From: Muribaculaceae bacterium
Lineage (GTDB): Bacteria > Bacteroidota > Bacteroidia > Bacteroidales > Muribaculaceae
Reading direction: 5' to 3'
Length of the DNA: 6,483 nt
Assembly (NCBI GenBank): GCA_017962285.1
Contig: JAGCVR010000202.1
Span: forward strand, 1 to 6,483
Shown one piece after another: positions 1 to 6,449 of this stretch (position 1 is the first letter of the stretch; every line of letters begins with the position of its first letter). Under the pieces are notes generated by a model, which made no database searches, was not told the DNA's origin, and saw only the letters and a program-made list of their open reading frames with translations. A program made the translations under genes and the position numbers.

Positions 1-1
1 C

Positions 2-445
2 CCGGGCGGTGACCGCATTAAAGCGACCGGTTTCGGCAGCCAGAAAGTGCTGAAAGGTAAGGATTACGCCGAGGTGTTCGTGCTTCTGCAGCGTCGCTGG
101 GAGACCCCCGACGGCAAGTTGCACGCTGCACGCGTGGGTACCGGGCGTGAGCGCTACGGATCGTCGGTTGAGACTTGGCAGAACAATCACCGCATTGAGA
201 TACTCTACGGCGACAGCACCAAGAATCCCAAATTCAAGTCCTATATGGATTTGATTTCGGGCGAGAAGGCATATTATGCCCGCAACAGCAAGGGAAAGAT
301 GGTGAAAGTGGAAGAGGAACAGTGGGACGATGCCAACGCTGAACCCACCCATGTACTGATGATGGCGTCCACTGCATGTGGCACGGCTTTTGTGGGCACC
401 GTGGGGATGACCCTTTGGGTGGATAATTTCGCGTTTGTTTATTAA
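2..445 (+). CDS. C-terminal part of a PCMD-domain-like protein (5' end outside the window)
   Basis: The reading frame is open from the left edge (first full codon at 2) to a TAA at 443-445, giving 147 residues. A GTG at 47 is internal and not a credible start, because the 15 codons before it are open and protein-like (PGGDRIKATGFGSQK). The end of the protein carries HVLMMAST, then a Gly/Phe-rich turn, then VGMTLWVDNFAFVY. That pattern (small-residue strand, G-S/T-L-x-V-D-x, hydrophobic end) is what I know from the PCMD family of Bacteroidota surface proteins, which have a beta-sandwich fold, often sit on lipoproteins, and have no established enzymatic activity. The preceding strands (YAEVFVLLQRRW, HRIEILYG) fit an all-beta domain. 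The N-terminus, any signal peptide and any lipobox are outside the window. The stop codon lies inside the first unit of the tandem repeat that follows. The family call is by eye; another beta-sandwich carbohydrate-binding domain is the main alternative. Confidence 0.6.
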   Translation, partial: PGGDRIKATGFGSQKVLKGKDYAEVFVLLQRRWETPDGKLHAARVGTGRERYGSSVETWQNNHRIEILYGDSTKNPKFKSYMDLISGEKAYYARNSKGKMVKVEEEQWDDANAEPTHVLMMASTACGTAFVGTVGMTLWVDNFAFVY

Positions 446-513
446 CAAGTTGACGAGTTAACAAGTTGACGAGTTAACAAGTTGACGAGTTAACAAGTTG
501 ACGAGTAAACGAG
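442..513. repeat. Short tandem repeat, 16-bp unit x4 (8-bp sub-unit TTRACRAG)
   Basis: Four perfect copies of TTAACAAGTTGACGAG run head to tail at 442-457, 458-473, 474-489 and 490-505. Each unit is two 8-mers, TTAACAAG and TTGACGAG, differing by A/G at positions 3 and 6. A ninth 8-mer, TAAACGAG at 506-513, fits TTRACRAG at seven of eight positions. The first copy overlaps the TAA stop (443-445) of the upstream gene, and the array ends 16 bp before the aroQ start. I recall repeats of this kind as widespread in intergenic regions of Bacteroidales; that is memory, not a search. Function is unknown. There is no spacer structure, so it is not CRISPR. Confidence 0.95.
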
Positions 514-529
514 CAGATACTGACAACAG

Positions 530-961
530 ATGAAGATTGCGATAATAAACGGGCCGAATCTCAACCTGATTGGCAGGCGTGAGCCGGAAATCTACGGCAA
601 TGTGTCGCTCGAAGAATATCTCCGTGGCATGGCAGAGCGCTATGCCGATGTGGATTTTGTCTTCTTTCAGAGCAACCATGAAGGCGATCTGATAGACGAG
701 ATTCAGCGAGTGGGATTTCAGTGCGACGGCATCCTTCTCAATGCGGGCGGCTACACACACACGTCGATAGCGATAGCCGACGCTATTCGCGCGGTGGATG
801 CTCCTGTGGTGGAGGTACACATAAGTGACATCGAAAATCGCGAGCCGTTCAGACGGGTGTCGATGATACGTGATGCGTGTGTGGCTGTGGTTTTCGGGCA
901 CGGTTTGAAGAGCTACGACATAGCCCTTGAAGCCCTGATGAAAGAAATAACACGGATTTGA
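530..961 (+). CDS. aroQ: 3-dehydroquinate dehydratase, type II
   Basis: Catalyses dehydration of 3-dehydroquinate to 3-dehydroshikimate, the third step of the shikimate pathway to chorismate and aromatic amino acids. It is a cytosolic flavodoxin-fold enzyme that usually forms a dodecamer. The 143-residue length is normal. The family signature runs NGPNLNLIGRREPEIYG (7-23) with active-site loop Arg17 and Tyr22, then SNHEGDLID (48-56), NAGGYTHTS (71-79) with Asn71 and His77, Asp84, VEVHIS (94-99) with Glu95 and His97, Arg108, and the closing GHGLKSYDIAL (123-133). By alignment with the Mycobacterium tuberculosis enzyme (from memory) Arg17, Tyr22, Asn71, His97 and Arg108 match the catalytic and substrate-binding set, so it should be active. 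One small deviation is Asp100 where HxSN is more usual. The ATG at 530 puts the N-terminus right at the first beta strand, as expected. No clear Shine-Dalgarno sequence precedes it. It ends one base before the methyltransferase gene. Confidence 0.97.
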   Translation: MKIAIINGPNLNLIGRREPEIYGNVSLEEYLRGMAERYADVDFVFFQSNHEGDLIDEIQRVGFQCDGILLNAGGYTHTSIAIADAIRAVDAPVVEVHISDIENREPFRRVSMIRDACVAVVFGHGLKSYDIALEALMKEITRI

Positions 962-962
962 C

Positions 963-1598
963 ATGGAACAGGGTCTGGAAGATTACATACTGAGCCATAT
1001 TGATGCGGAGCCGGCATCGCTTCATGAGCTGTATCGCGACACGCATCTGCAACTGCTCTATCCGCGTATGTGTTCCGGACACCTGCAGGGACGCATCCTG
1101 AAGATGCTCACTCGCATGATAAATCCCCGGCACGTGCTTGAACTGGGTACTTACAGCGGTTATTCATCACTCTGCATTGCCGAGGGACTGACCGATGCCG
1201 ATGCGCATATCCACACCATAGAAAAAGATGATGAGCTTGAGGACTTCATCCGCGGGCATTTCTCACGGAGTGAATACGGCGACAGGATAACGCTTCATAT
1301 CGGCGACGTGGAAGATGTCCTGCCCACAATCGACGGGGCGTTCGACCTGGTGTTCATCGATGCCAACAAACGCCATTATCCGCATTATTACGAGATGGTG
1401 ATGCCACGCGTGGTGAGTGGGGGCTACATAATAGCCGACAACACATTGTGGGACGGCAAGGTGGCGGAAGACGGGGTTAAAACAGATGCGCAGACCGCCG
1501 GAATCCTCGAATTCAATGAAATCGTGAGCCGCGAAAGCAGTGTGGAAAAAGTGATACTGCCAATCCGTGACGGCTTGACGCTGATTCGCAAGAAGTGA
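963..1598 (+). CDS. SAM-dependent O-methyltransferase, COMT / TrmR (YrrM)-like
   Basis: A 211-residue class I, metal-dependent O-methyltransferase (Methyltransf_3 family, the fold of catechol and caffeoyl-CoA O-methyltransferases). Motif I, which binds SAM, is VLELGTYSGYSS (58-69). Motif II is IHTIEKDDE (83-91), with Glu87 the likely ribose-binding acid. IGDVEDVLP (113-121) precedes the adenine-site region. FDLVFIDANKRHYPHYYE (127-144) supplies Asp133, and GGYIIADNTLWDGKV (153-167) supplies Asp159 and Asn160, the three expected divalent-metal ligands. The N-terminal helix region 1-50 forms the usual cap. Bacterial members of this branch include Bacillus subtilis TrmR, which methylates 5-hydroxyuridine at the tRNA wobble position. 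Position next to rbfA is compatible with an RNA role, but small-molecule catechols remain possible, so no symbol is given. The ATG at 963 follows the aroQ TGA (959-961) after one base, which suggests translational coupling. Confidence 0.88.
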   Translation: MEQGLEDYILSHIDAEPASLHELYRDTHLQLLYPRMCSGHLQGRILKMLTRMINPRHVLELGTYSGYSSLCIAEGLTDADAHIHTIEKDDELEDFIRGHFSRSEYGDRITLHIGDVEDVLPTIDGAFDLVFIDANKRHYPHYYEMVMPRVVSGGYIIADNTLWDGKVAEDGVKTDAQTAGILEFNEIVSRESSVEKVILPIRDGLTLIRKK

Positions 1599-1649
1599 AA
1601 AAGACAGAATTTATTAAACCGAGAAAAAAGACTTTAAATTTTTGAAAAA
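1599..1649 (+). other. AT-rich spacer before rbfA
   Basis: This 51-bp spacer is much richer in A and T than the genes on either side, with runs of A and the stretch ACTTTAAATTTTTGAAAAA leading into the rbfA start. It could hold a promoter or serve as an A-rich ribosome-loading leader, which Bacteroidota often use in place of a Shine-Dalgarno sequence. I find no exact match to the Bacteroides -7 element TAnnTTTG paired with an upstream TTTG, and no stem-loop strong enough to be a terminator. Confidence 0.4.
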
Positions 1650-1991
1650 GTGGAAGGAACAAGAATACAAAAGATATCACGTCTGCTGCAGAAGGAGCTG
1701 AGCGAGATATTCCGCCTTGAGACCGCCAAGCTGGGTGGCGTGATAGTGAGTGTGAGCGAGGTGAGGGTCTCGCCCGATCTGAGCATTGCACATGCTTATC
1801 TGAGCATATTCCCCAGCGAGCGCTCCGGCGAGTTGATGGATAACATCAACCGAAACGAGAAGAGCCTGCGTTATGCGCTTGCCCAGAAGGTGCGTTACCA
1901 GTTGAGGAAAATGCCTGAGCTGAGATTTCATCTGGATGATTCGCTCGATTACATTGAGCGAATCGACAATCTGCTTCACCCCAAGAAATAA
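1650..1991 (+). CDS. rbfA: 30S ribosome-binding factor RbfA
   Basis: A cytosolic KH-fold assembly factor that binds the immature 30S subunit and supports late maturation of 16S rRNA, and cold adaptation. The 113 residues match the usual 110-130. The N-terminal helix has the family look (TRIQKISRLLQKELSEIF, 4-21). The central strands are GGVIVSVSEVRVSPDLSIA (29-47) and HAYLSIFP (48-55). The last helix and strand carry VRYQLRKMPELRFHLDDS (81-98), including the typical PEL and DDS signatures. The start is GTG at 1650: an in-frame TAA at 1635-1637 bounds the frame, there is no ATG before residue 63, and the encoded MEGTRIQKISRLLQKELSEI matches how Bacteroidales RbfA proteins begin as I remember them. 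It is followed after 26 bp by the permease gene. An A-run (1645-1649) just before the GTG, with no Shine-Dalgarno sequence, fits Bacteroidota initiation. Confidence 0.95.
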   Translation: MEGTRIQKISRLLQKELSEIFRLETAKLGGVIVSVSEVRVSPDLSIAHAYLSIFPSERSGELMDNINRNEKSLRYALAQKVRYQLRKMPELRFHLDDSLDYIERIDNLLHPKK

Positions 1992-2017
1992 AAGAGGCTG
2001 AAAACAAGTAGATAACT

Positions 2018-3256
2018 ATGAGGTTGGCGAGAAAAATAGCGTTGCGTTATTTTCGTTCGAAGAAGTCGCACAGTGCGGTGAACATTATTTCGCTTATTTC
2101 GGTGAGCGGAATAGTCGTTACCACTGCCGCGTTGATATGCGTGCTGAGCGTCTTCAACGGCTTCCGCACGCTTATTATGGACCGCCTTGCTCTGCTCGAC
2201 CCGGAGATTGCCGTGATGCCCGTGCAGGGGAAAGTGATTTCGAGCGCCGACAGCATCGTTTATGTCATAAAGGCTACCGAAGGTGTGGAGAGCGCCGTGG
2301 CTGTAATAGAAGAGCAGGCGCTTGCGGTATTTGCGGGCTACCAGATGCCGGTGAGGATAAAGGGAATCCCGGAGGGATACAATGAGGTGTCGTGCCTCGA
2401 CAGTGTGATTGTTGAAGGCTCTTCGGTCATGAACGACGGCGTGTCGGAATATGCGGTGATAGGGGTGGGTCCGGCAATAAATCTTCACGTTCGTCCTGGT
2501 TTTTTGCAGATGTTGCAGATATATGCTCCGCGCCGGGAGGGAACCGTTAACATGTCGAATCCCATGGGAGCCTTTGTGGTTGACTCTCTTTTTGTTGGGG
2601 GGATTTTCCAGTTGCAGCAGGTTAAGTACGACAGCGACCTGATATATGTGCCTATGGATTTTGCCCGAAGTTTGTTCGATTATCCTGTAGAAGCGAGCCG
2701 CGTTGAGGTCTCGGTGGCACCGGGTGCTGATGTGGCTAAAGTCATGGAGGCAATAAGTTCGCGGTTGGGGACAGATTATGCGGTAAAGAACCGTCTGATG
2801 CAGCAGGCATCGGCCTACAGGCTTGTGAATGTGGAAAAGTGGATGTCGTTCTTATTGCTGACATTCATTCTTATAATCGCCACATTCAATGTGATTAGTT
2901 CACTGTCGCTACTGATAATAGAAAAGGACGAAAGCATTGCGACCTTGCGGTGGCTTGGTGCAACGGAGAACCAAGTGAAAGGTATTTTTGCATGGGAGTC
3001 CTGGATAATAACAGCGGTTGGTACCATACTTGGGATATTGCTTGGTCTGTGCCTATGCTTGGGTCAGAAGCATTTTGGCTGGATATCGCTTGGCGGCGAC
3101 CCCGCGACCCTGATAGTGAATGCGTATCCTGTCGAGATACAGGCAACAGATGTGCTGGTGGTGCTGGGGCTTGCCATGCTTATTGGATTTGTCACGTCGC
3201 TTGTTACCCGGGCAATAGTGAGTCGGCGTACACCTTGGGAAATGAAAAAAACATAA
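2018..3256 (+). CDS. LolC/E-like ABC transporter permease (FtsX / MacB_PCD family)
   Basis: Inner-membrane permease of the kind that, with a LolD-type ATPase, extracts outer-membrane lipoproteins from the inner membrane and hands them to the periplasmic carrier. The 412 residues show the four-helix layout of LolC/LolE: TM1 about 22-45, starting in NIISLISVSGIVV and ending LSVFNGF; a periplasmic MacB-PCD-like domain about 46-274; TM2 about 276-300; TM3 about 329-349; TM4 about 379-400. After TM2 comes the coupling region EKDESIATLRWLGATENQV (302-320), the family's K-x-x-x-IA-x-L-x-x-LGA segment that contacts the ATPase. The C-terminal PWEMKK resembles the family's P-x-x-x-L/M-R/K end. The ATG at 2018 places the basic N-terminus (RLARKIALRYF) just before TM1, as expected. 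No ATPase gene is in the window, so the partner must be encoded elsewhere. Another FtsX-type exporter cannot be excluded. Spacing to the next gene is 13 bp. Confidence 0.85.
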   Translation: MRLARKIALRYFRSKKSHSAVNIISLISVSGIVVTTAALICVLSVFNGFRTLIMDRLALLDPEIAVMPVQGKVISSADSIVYVIKATEGVESAVAVIEEQALAVFAGYQMPVRIKGIPEGYNEVSCLDSVIVEGSSVMNDGVSEYAVIGVGPAINLHVRPGFLQMLQIYAPRREGTVNMSNPMGAFVVDSLFVGGIFQLQQVKYDSDLIYVPMDFARSLFDYPVEASRVEVSVAPGADVAKVMEAISSRLGTDYAVKNRLMQQASAYRLVNVEKWMSFLLLTFILIIATFNVISSLSLLIIEKDESIATLRWLGATENQVKGIFAWESWIITAVGTILGILLGLCLCLGQKHFGWISLGGDPATLIVNAYPVEIQATDVLVVLGLAMLIGFVTSLVTRAIVSRRTPWEMKKT

Positions 3257-3261
3257 AGAGG
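3257..3261 (+). promoter_or_regulatory. Possible ribosome binding site of the GH106-like gene
   Basis: AGAGG lies directly after the permease stop codon (TAA, 3254-3256) and ends 8 bases before the ATG at 3270, a workable Shine-Dalgarno distance. It supports this ATG as the start and suggests that translation follows on from the permease message. A similar AAAGAGG follows the rbfA stop (1991-1997), but it is 20 bases from the permease ATG and so less convincing there. Shine-Dalgarno pairing is generally weak in Bacteroidota. Confidence 0.4.
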
Positions 3262-3269
3262 TATCACAT

Positions 3270-6200
3270 ATGAGAAAGACGAACTGTAAACTGTTTTTGG
3301 CTGTGCTGCTTGCCATTTTCAGCCAAAGTCTGGTGGCGGAAACTGCGCTCAGTGAATCCACGTTCCGGAATCCGGAGCAAATCCAGACGTCGTGTTACTG
3401 GTACTGGATATCCGACAATATTTCGGAGCAGGGCGTAATTAACGACCTGAAGACCATGAAGGAGCAGGGCATCACGCGTGCGTTCATCGGGCATCAGGGA
3501 GTGCCAAACGTGCCTCGCGGCGACGTGAAGTTCCAGACTGAACGCTGGTGGCACATTCTGCACACGGCACTCAAGACAGCGTCGGAGCTGGGAATAGAGA
3601 TAGGACTTTTCAACGGACCAGGGTGGAGCCACATGGGCGGTCCGTGGGTGAAGCCGGAGCAGAGTATGCGTTATCTCGCGTCGCAGCGTGTGGATGTGAC
3701 CAGCAACGGCGAAACCATCAACGCCGAATTCCTAACTCCGTCGGATTTTCTGAACAATGTGCGGGTGCTGGCTTTCCCGCGCAAGTTTGGCGAGAACTCG
3801 GTGGCATCGGGTGAGGTGAACCTTGACCTGAGTTCCACGGTGAACCTTACGGCCGACAATCCGTTCACGCTGCGCTCGTTGAAGATATATCACAGCGGGC
3901 CGTTTATCGCAGATGTCACCGTGAGGGTGAAAGACGGAGAACAATGGCGGGATTTGAAGAGTTTCAGGATTTTCCGCCAGAACATGACGTTTCACACTGG
4001 ATATGACCTGAATCCTCCCGTTGCGGAAGGTTTTCCCGATGTGACAGGCAAGGAGTTTCAGGTGGAATTCCGCAACCGCCAGGGAAGCAACATCATTCCA
4101 TCGGTTGAGATTAGCGATGAACCGGTGATATCAAGATATATTGAGAAGGTCCTTGCCCGAATGCACGAGACTCCGGCTCCTCAGTGGACCGAGTATAAAT
4201 GGGCGCATGAAAACAATTATCCTGAGAGTGAAGTGGTGGCGGAAAGTGATGTAGTGGACATTACCGACTGCCTGACCGATGAGCATCACATCTCCTGGTA
4301 TGCCCCCAAGGGTAACTGGACTATAATCCGCACCTATATGGCTCCAACCAATATCCTCTGCGACCCCACATTTGAAGATTCAGGTCAGGGTCTTGAGGTT
4401 GACCGTTGGAGCAGGGAATCGCTGAAAGCGCATTACGATGCCTACATGGGTGAGGTGATGCGGAGAATACCGGCTGAAGAACGCTCCACATGGAAGGTGG
4501 TGGTGTGCGACAGCTACGAGATGGCAACCCAGAACTTTGGAGATGATTTCTTCCCTTATTTTGAGTCGCGTTACGGCTACGACCCAACGCCATATCTGCT
4601 AACTTACAGCGGCATAGTGGTGGGAAGCGATGAGCGTAGCGAGCGTTTCTTGTGGGATTTGCGTCGCATGATAGCCGACCGTCTTGCACAGGACAACATC
4701 GGTGCGATGGATTCGCTGGCTCGAGCCGACGGCAAGCATTTGTGGCTTGAGAACTATGGTCACTGGGGTTTCCCCGGAGAGTTCCTGAATTATGGAAGCC
4801 TTTCGAGTGAGGTTGCTGGTGAATTCTGGAGTACAGGTACGCTTGGCGACATAGAAAACCGTGCCGCGACGAGTTGCGCCCATATTTATGGGAAAAACCT
4901 TGTTTCGAGTGAATCGTTTACCTATGGCGGTCCGGAATTTGTGTTCAGTCCCCGCGACATGAAAGCGCGCGGCGACAAGTTCTTCAGCGAGGGTATTAAC
5001 AACACTCTGCTGCACCTCTATGTCTCACAGACCAATGAAGATTCAATTCCGGGCATGATACCATGGTTCGGCAACGAGTTTAACCGTAAGAACACATGGT
5101 ACAGCCATCTGTCGCTGTTTACCGACTACCTGAAGCGCTGCAACTATATGCTGCGTCAGGGTACATACGTTGCCGATGTGGCATATTTCATTGGCGACGA
5201 CACGCCGGTGATGACAGGAATCACTGAACCGGAAATGCCCTCCGGGCGCCAGTTCGATTATGTCAATGCCGAAGTGCTTATCCGAGATGCTCAGGTTAAT
5301 GAGAATCATGAGATTACGTTGCCTCACGGCAACCGTTACAAGCTGCTTGTGCTGCCTCCGTGCGCCACATTCCGTCCTGAGACATTAAATGCCGTGAAAC
5401 GGCTTGTGGAGCAGGGTGCCGTGGTCCTTGCAACGAGCGACCGCCCCACTCAGTCGCCAAGTATGCAGAATTACCCCGCTTGCGATGAGCAGGTGTCGGA
5501 TTTGGCAATTGAGCTGTGGGGCTACGATGGAACAGGGACTTTATCGCGCCGTGTGGGCAAAGGCTATTTCCTCAGGGGCTACGATATTGAGGGTGCCATT
5601 GCAACTCATCTTCTTTTGGGTGACAGAAATGTGGGTAAAGATTTCGCCATGACAGTGAATGGTGCCGACGCAACAACCGATGAGGTGCTTTACAGCCATC
5701 TTCGTGGCGACGCGCAGGACATTTATTTCATTGCCAACCAGACCGAGGGCGCTAAGGATTTCAGCGGAGTCTTCCGACAGATGAAGGGGCGCAGGGCGCA
5801 GTTGTGGAATCCCATCGACGGTTCTCGCCGTGATGTTACTGATTTCGGTTCGCAAGGAGCCGATGCGGTGATACCCCTTCGCCTGAATGCCCTGGAGACT
5901 GTGTTTGTGGTGTTTGACCACGAAACGGCTGTTCCTTCGGCAAAAGCGAAGTCGAACTATCCCACGCTCAAGCCATTGGCAGCGCTTAACGGCAAGTGGG
6001 ACGTGAAGTTCCGGAGCAACTATGGCGACAATGTGGACACCTCGTTTGTTGAGTTGAAGGACTGGACCGAACTCACCGACCCCGTGCTGAAATACTTCAG
6101 CGGGCATGGTATCTACAGTACTACGTTTAAACTGAAAAAAATGCCGAAGAACGGACAAATCCTGCTCGACCTTGGCGAAGTGGACAACACGTGCCGCGTG

Positions 6201-6449
6201 AAGGTGAACGGTGTTGACGTTGGCGGAGCATGGACTGCGCCCTATGTCATCGACATAAGCGGGGCAGCCGTAAAGGGTATAAACACAATAGAGATTGACG
6301 TGGCTAATAACTTCATGAACCGTGAAATTGGCGACAAGGTGAACCCTTCGCAGGCTCGCCTCACGTCGAACCGCAACAGTTACGAATCAACATCGCCCTT
6401 GCAGCCATCGGGACTGAAAGGACCCGTGCAATTGTTGCTTGCCCAGTGA
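3270..6449 (+). CDS. Secreted glycoside hydrolase, family GH106-like (alpha-L-rhamnosidase)
   Basis: A complete 1059-residue protein that probably removes terminal alpha-L-rhamnose from plant or microbial polysaccharides in the periplasm. A type I signal peptide is visible: basic MRKTNCK, a hydrophobic core at 8-17, and likely cleavage after LVA (21-23). There is no lipobox. The N-terminal barrel part opens with CYWYWISDNISEQGVINDL (42-60) and includes GPGWSHMGGPWVKPE (116-130). A beta-rich insertion follows, then GLEVDRWS (374-381). The second barrel half has the family's conserved acids: DSYE (414-417), LENYG (493-497), GEFW (517-520), HIYGK (538-542) and SESFTYGG (547-554). Glu417 and Glu548 are 131 residues apart, close to the proposed acid/base pair of the GH106 enzyme BT0986 as I recall it (Glu461/Glu593). 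A Rossmann-like region spans about 630-780. A galactose-binding-like sandwich closes the protein from about 906 (LNGKWDV, FSGHGIY, VKVNGVDVGGAW, NNFMNREIGD). No frameshift or missing block is seen. Substrate linkage cannot be read from sequence. Confidence 0.87.
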   Translation: MRKTNCKLFLAVLLAIFSQSLVAETALSESTFRNPEQIQTSCYWYWISDNISEQGVINDLKTMKEQGITRAFIGHQGVPNVPRGDVKFQTERWWHILHTALKTASELGIEIGLFNGPGWSHMGGPWVKPEQSMRYLASQRVDVTSNGETINAEFLTPSDFLNNVRVLAFPRKFGENSVASGEVNLDLSSTVNLTADNPFTLRSLKIYHSGPFIADVTVRVKDGEQWRDLKSFRIFRQNMTFHTGYDLNPPVAEGFPDVTGKEFQVEFRNRQGSNIIPSVEISDEPVISRYIEKVLARMHETPAPQWTEYKWAHENNYPESEVVAESDVVDITDCLTDEHHISWYAPKGNWTIIRTYMAPTNILCDPTFEDSGQGLEVDRWSRESLKAHYDAYMGEVMRRIPAEERSTWKVVVCDSYEMATQNFGDDFFPYFESRYGYDPTPYLLTYSGIVVGSDERSERFLWDLRRMIADRLAQDNIGAMDSLARADGKHLWLENYGHWGFPGEFLNYGSLSSEVAGEFWSTGTLGDIENRAATSCAHIYGKNLVSSESFTYGGPEFVFSPRDMKARGDKFFSEGINNTLLHLYVSQTNEDSIPGMIPWFGNEFNRKNTWYSHLSLFTDYLKRCNYMLRQGTYVADVAYFIGDDTPVMTGITEPEMPSGRQFDYVNAEVLIRDAQVNENHEITLPHGNRYKLLVLPPCATFRPETLNAVKRLVEQGAVVLATSDRPTQSPSMQNYPACDEQVSDLAIELWGYDGTGTLSRRVGKGYFLRGYDIEGAIATHLLLGDRNVGKDFAMTVNGADATTDEVLYSHLRGDAQDIYFIANQTEGAKDFSGVFRQMKGRRAQLWNPIDGSRRDVTDFGSQGADAVIPLRLNALETVFVVFDHETAVPSAKAKSNYPTLKPLAALNGKWDVKFRSNYGDNVDTSFVELKDWTELTDPVLKYFSGHGIYSTTFKLKKMPKNGQILLDLGEVDNTCRVKVNGVDVGGAWTAPYVIDISGAAVKGINTIEIDVANNFMNREIGDKVNPSQARLTSNRNSYESTSPLQPSGLKGPVQLLLAQ

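Noticed and set aside
47..49. GTG at 47 as the start of the first gene
   Set aside because: The frame is open to the window edge and its upstream codons are protein-like and fit the same domain, so the true start is outside the window.
424..431. TAATTTCG as a Bacteroides -7 promoter element for aroQ
   Set aside because: It differs from TAnnTTTG by one base, lies inside the upstream coding region, and has no TTTG at the right distance upstream.
234..464. Minus-strand open frame beginning inside the repeat array
   Set aside because: It is antisense to the PCMD-like coding region, and its start codon lies in the repeat. The translation has no recognisable domain.
442..513. CRISPR array
   Set aside because: Units are directly adjacent with no unique spacers, the unit is only 16 bp, and no cas genes are nearby.
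458..964. A 168-residue open frame on the minus strand across aroQ and the repeat array
   Set aside because: It is the antisense of a clearly real aroQ. Its last residues (LVNLLTRQLVNSSTC) are just the 16-bp repeat read backwards, a 48-bp cycle that happens to stay open. Such frames are a known source of spurious protein calls.
1635..1644. TAAATTTTTG as a promoter -7 box for rbfA
   Set aside because: The spacing between TA and TTTG is four instead of two, and it would leave only a few bases before the GTG start.
5541..6158. A 205-residue minus-strand open frame inside the GH106-like gene
   Set aside because: It lies entirely opposite a well-supported coding region, has no family features, and no separate ribosome binding site or promoter is evident.
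963..6449. A new defence or secretion system built from the methyltransferase, permease and hydrolase
   Set aside because: Each gene has an ordinary family explanation (small-molecule or tRNA methylation, lipoprotein release, rhamnose removal), and no nuclease, toxin, sensor or mobile-element signature is present.
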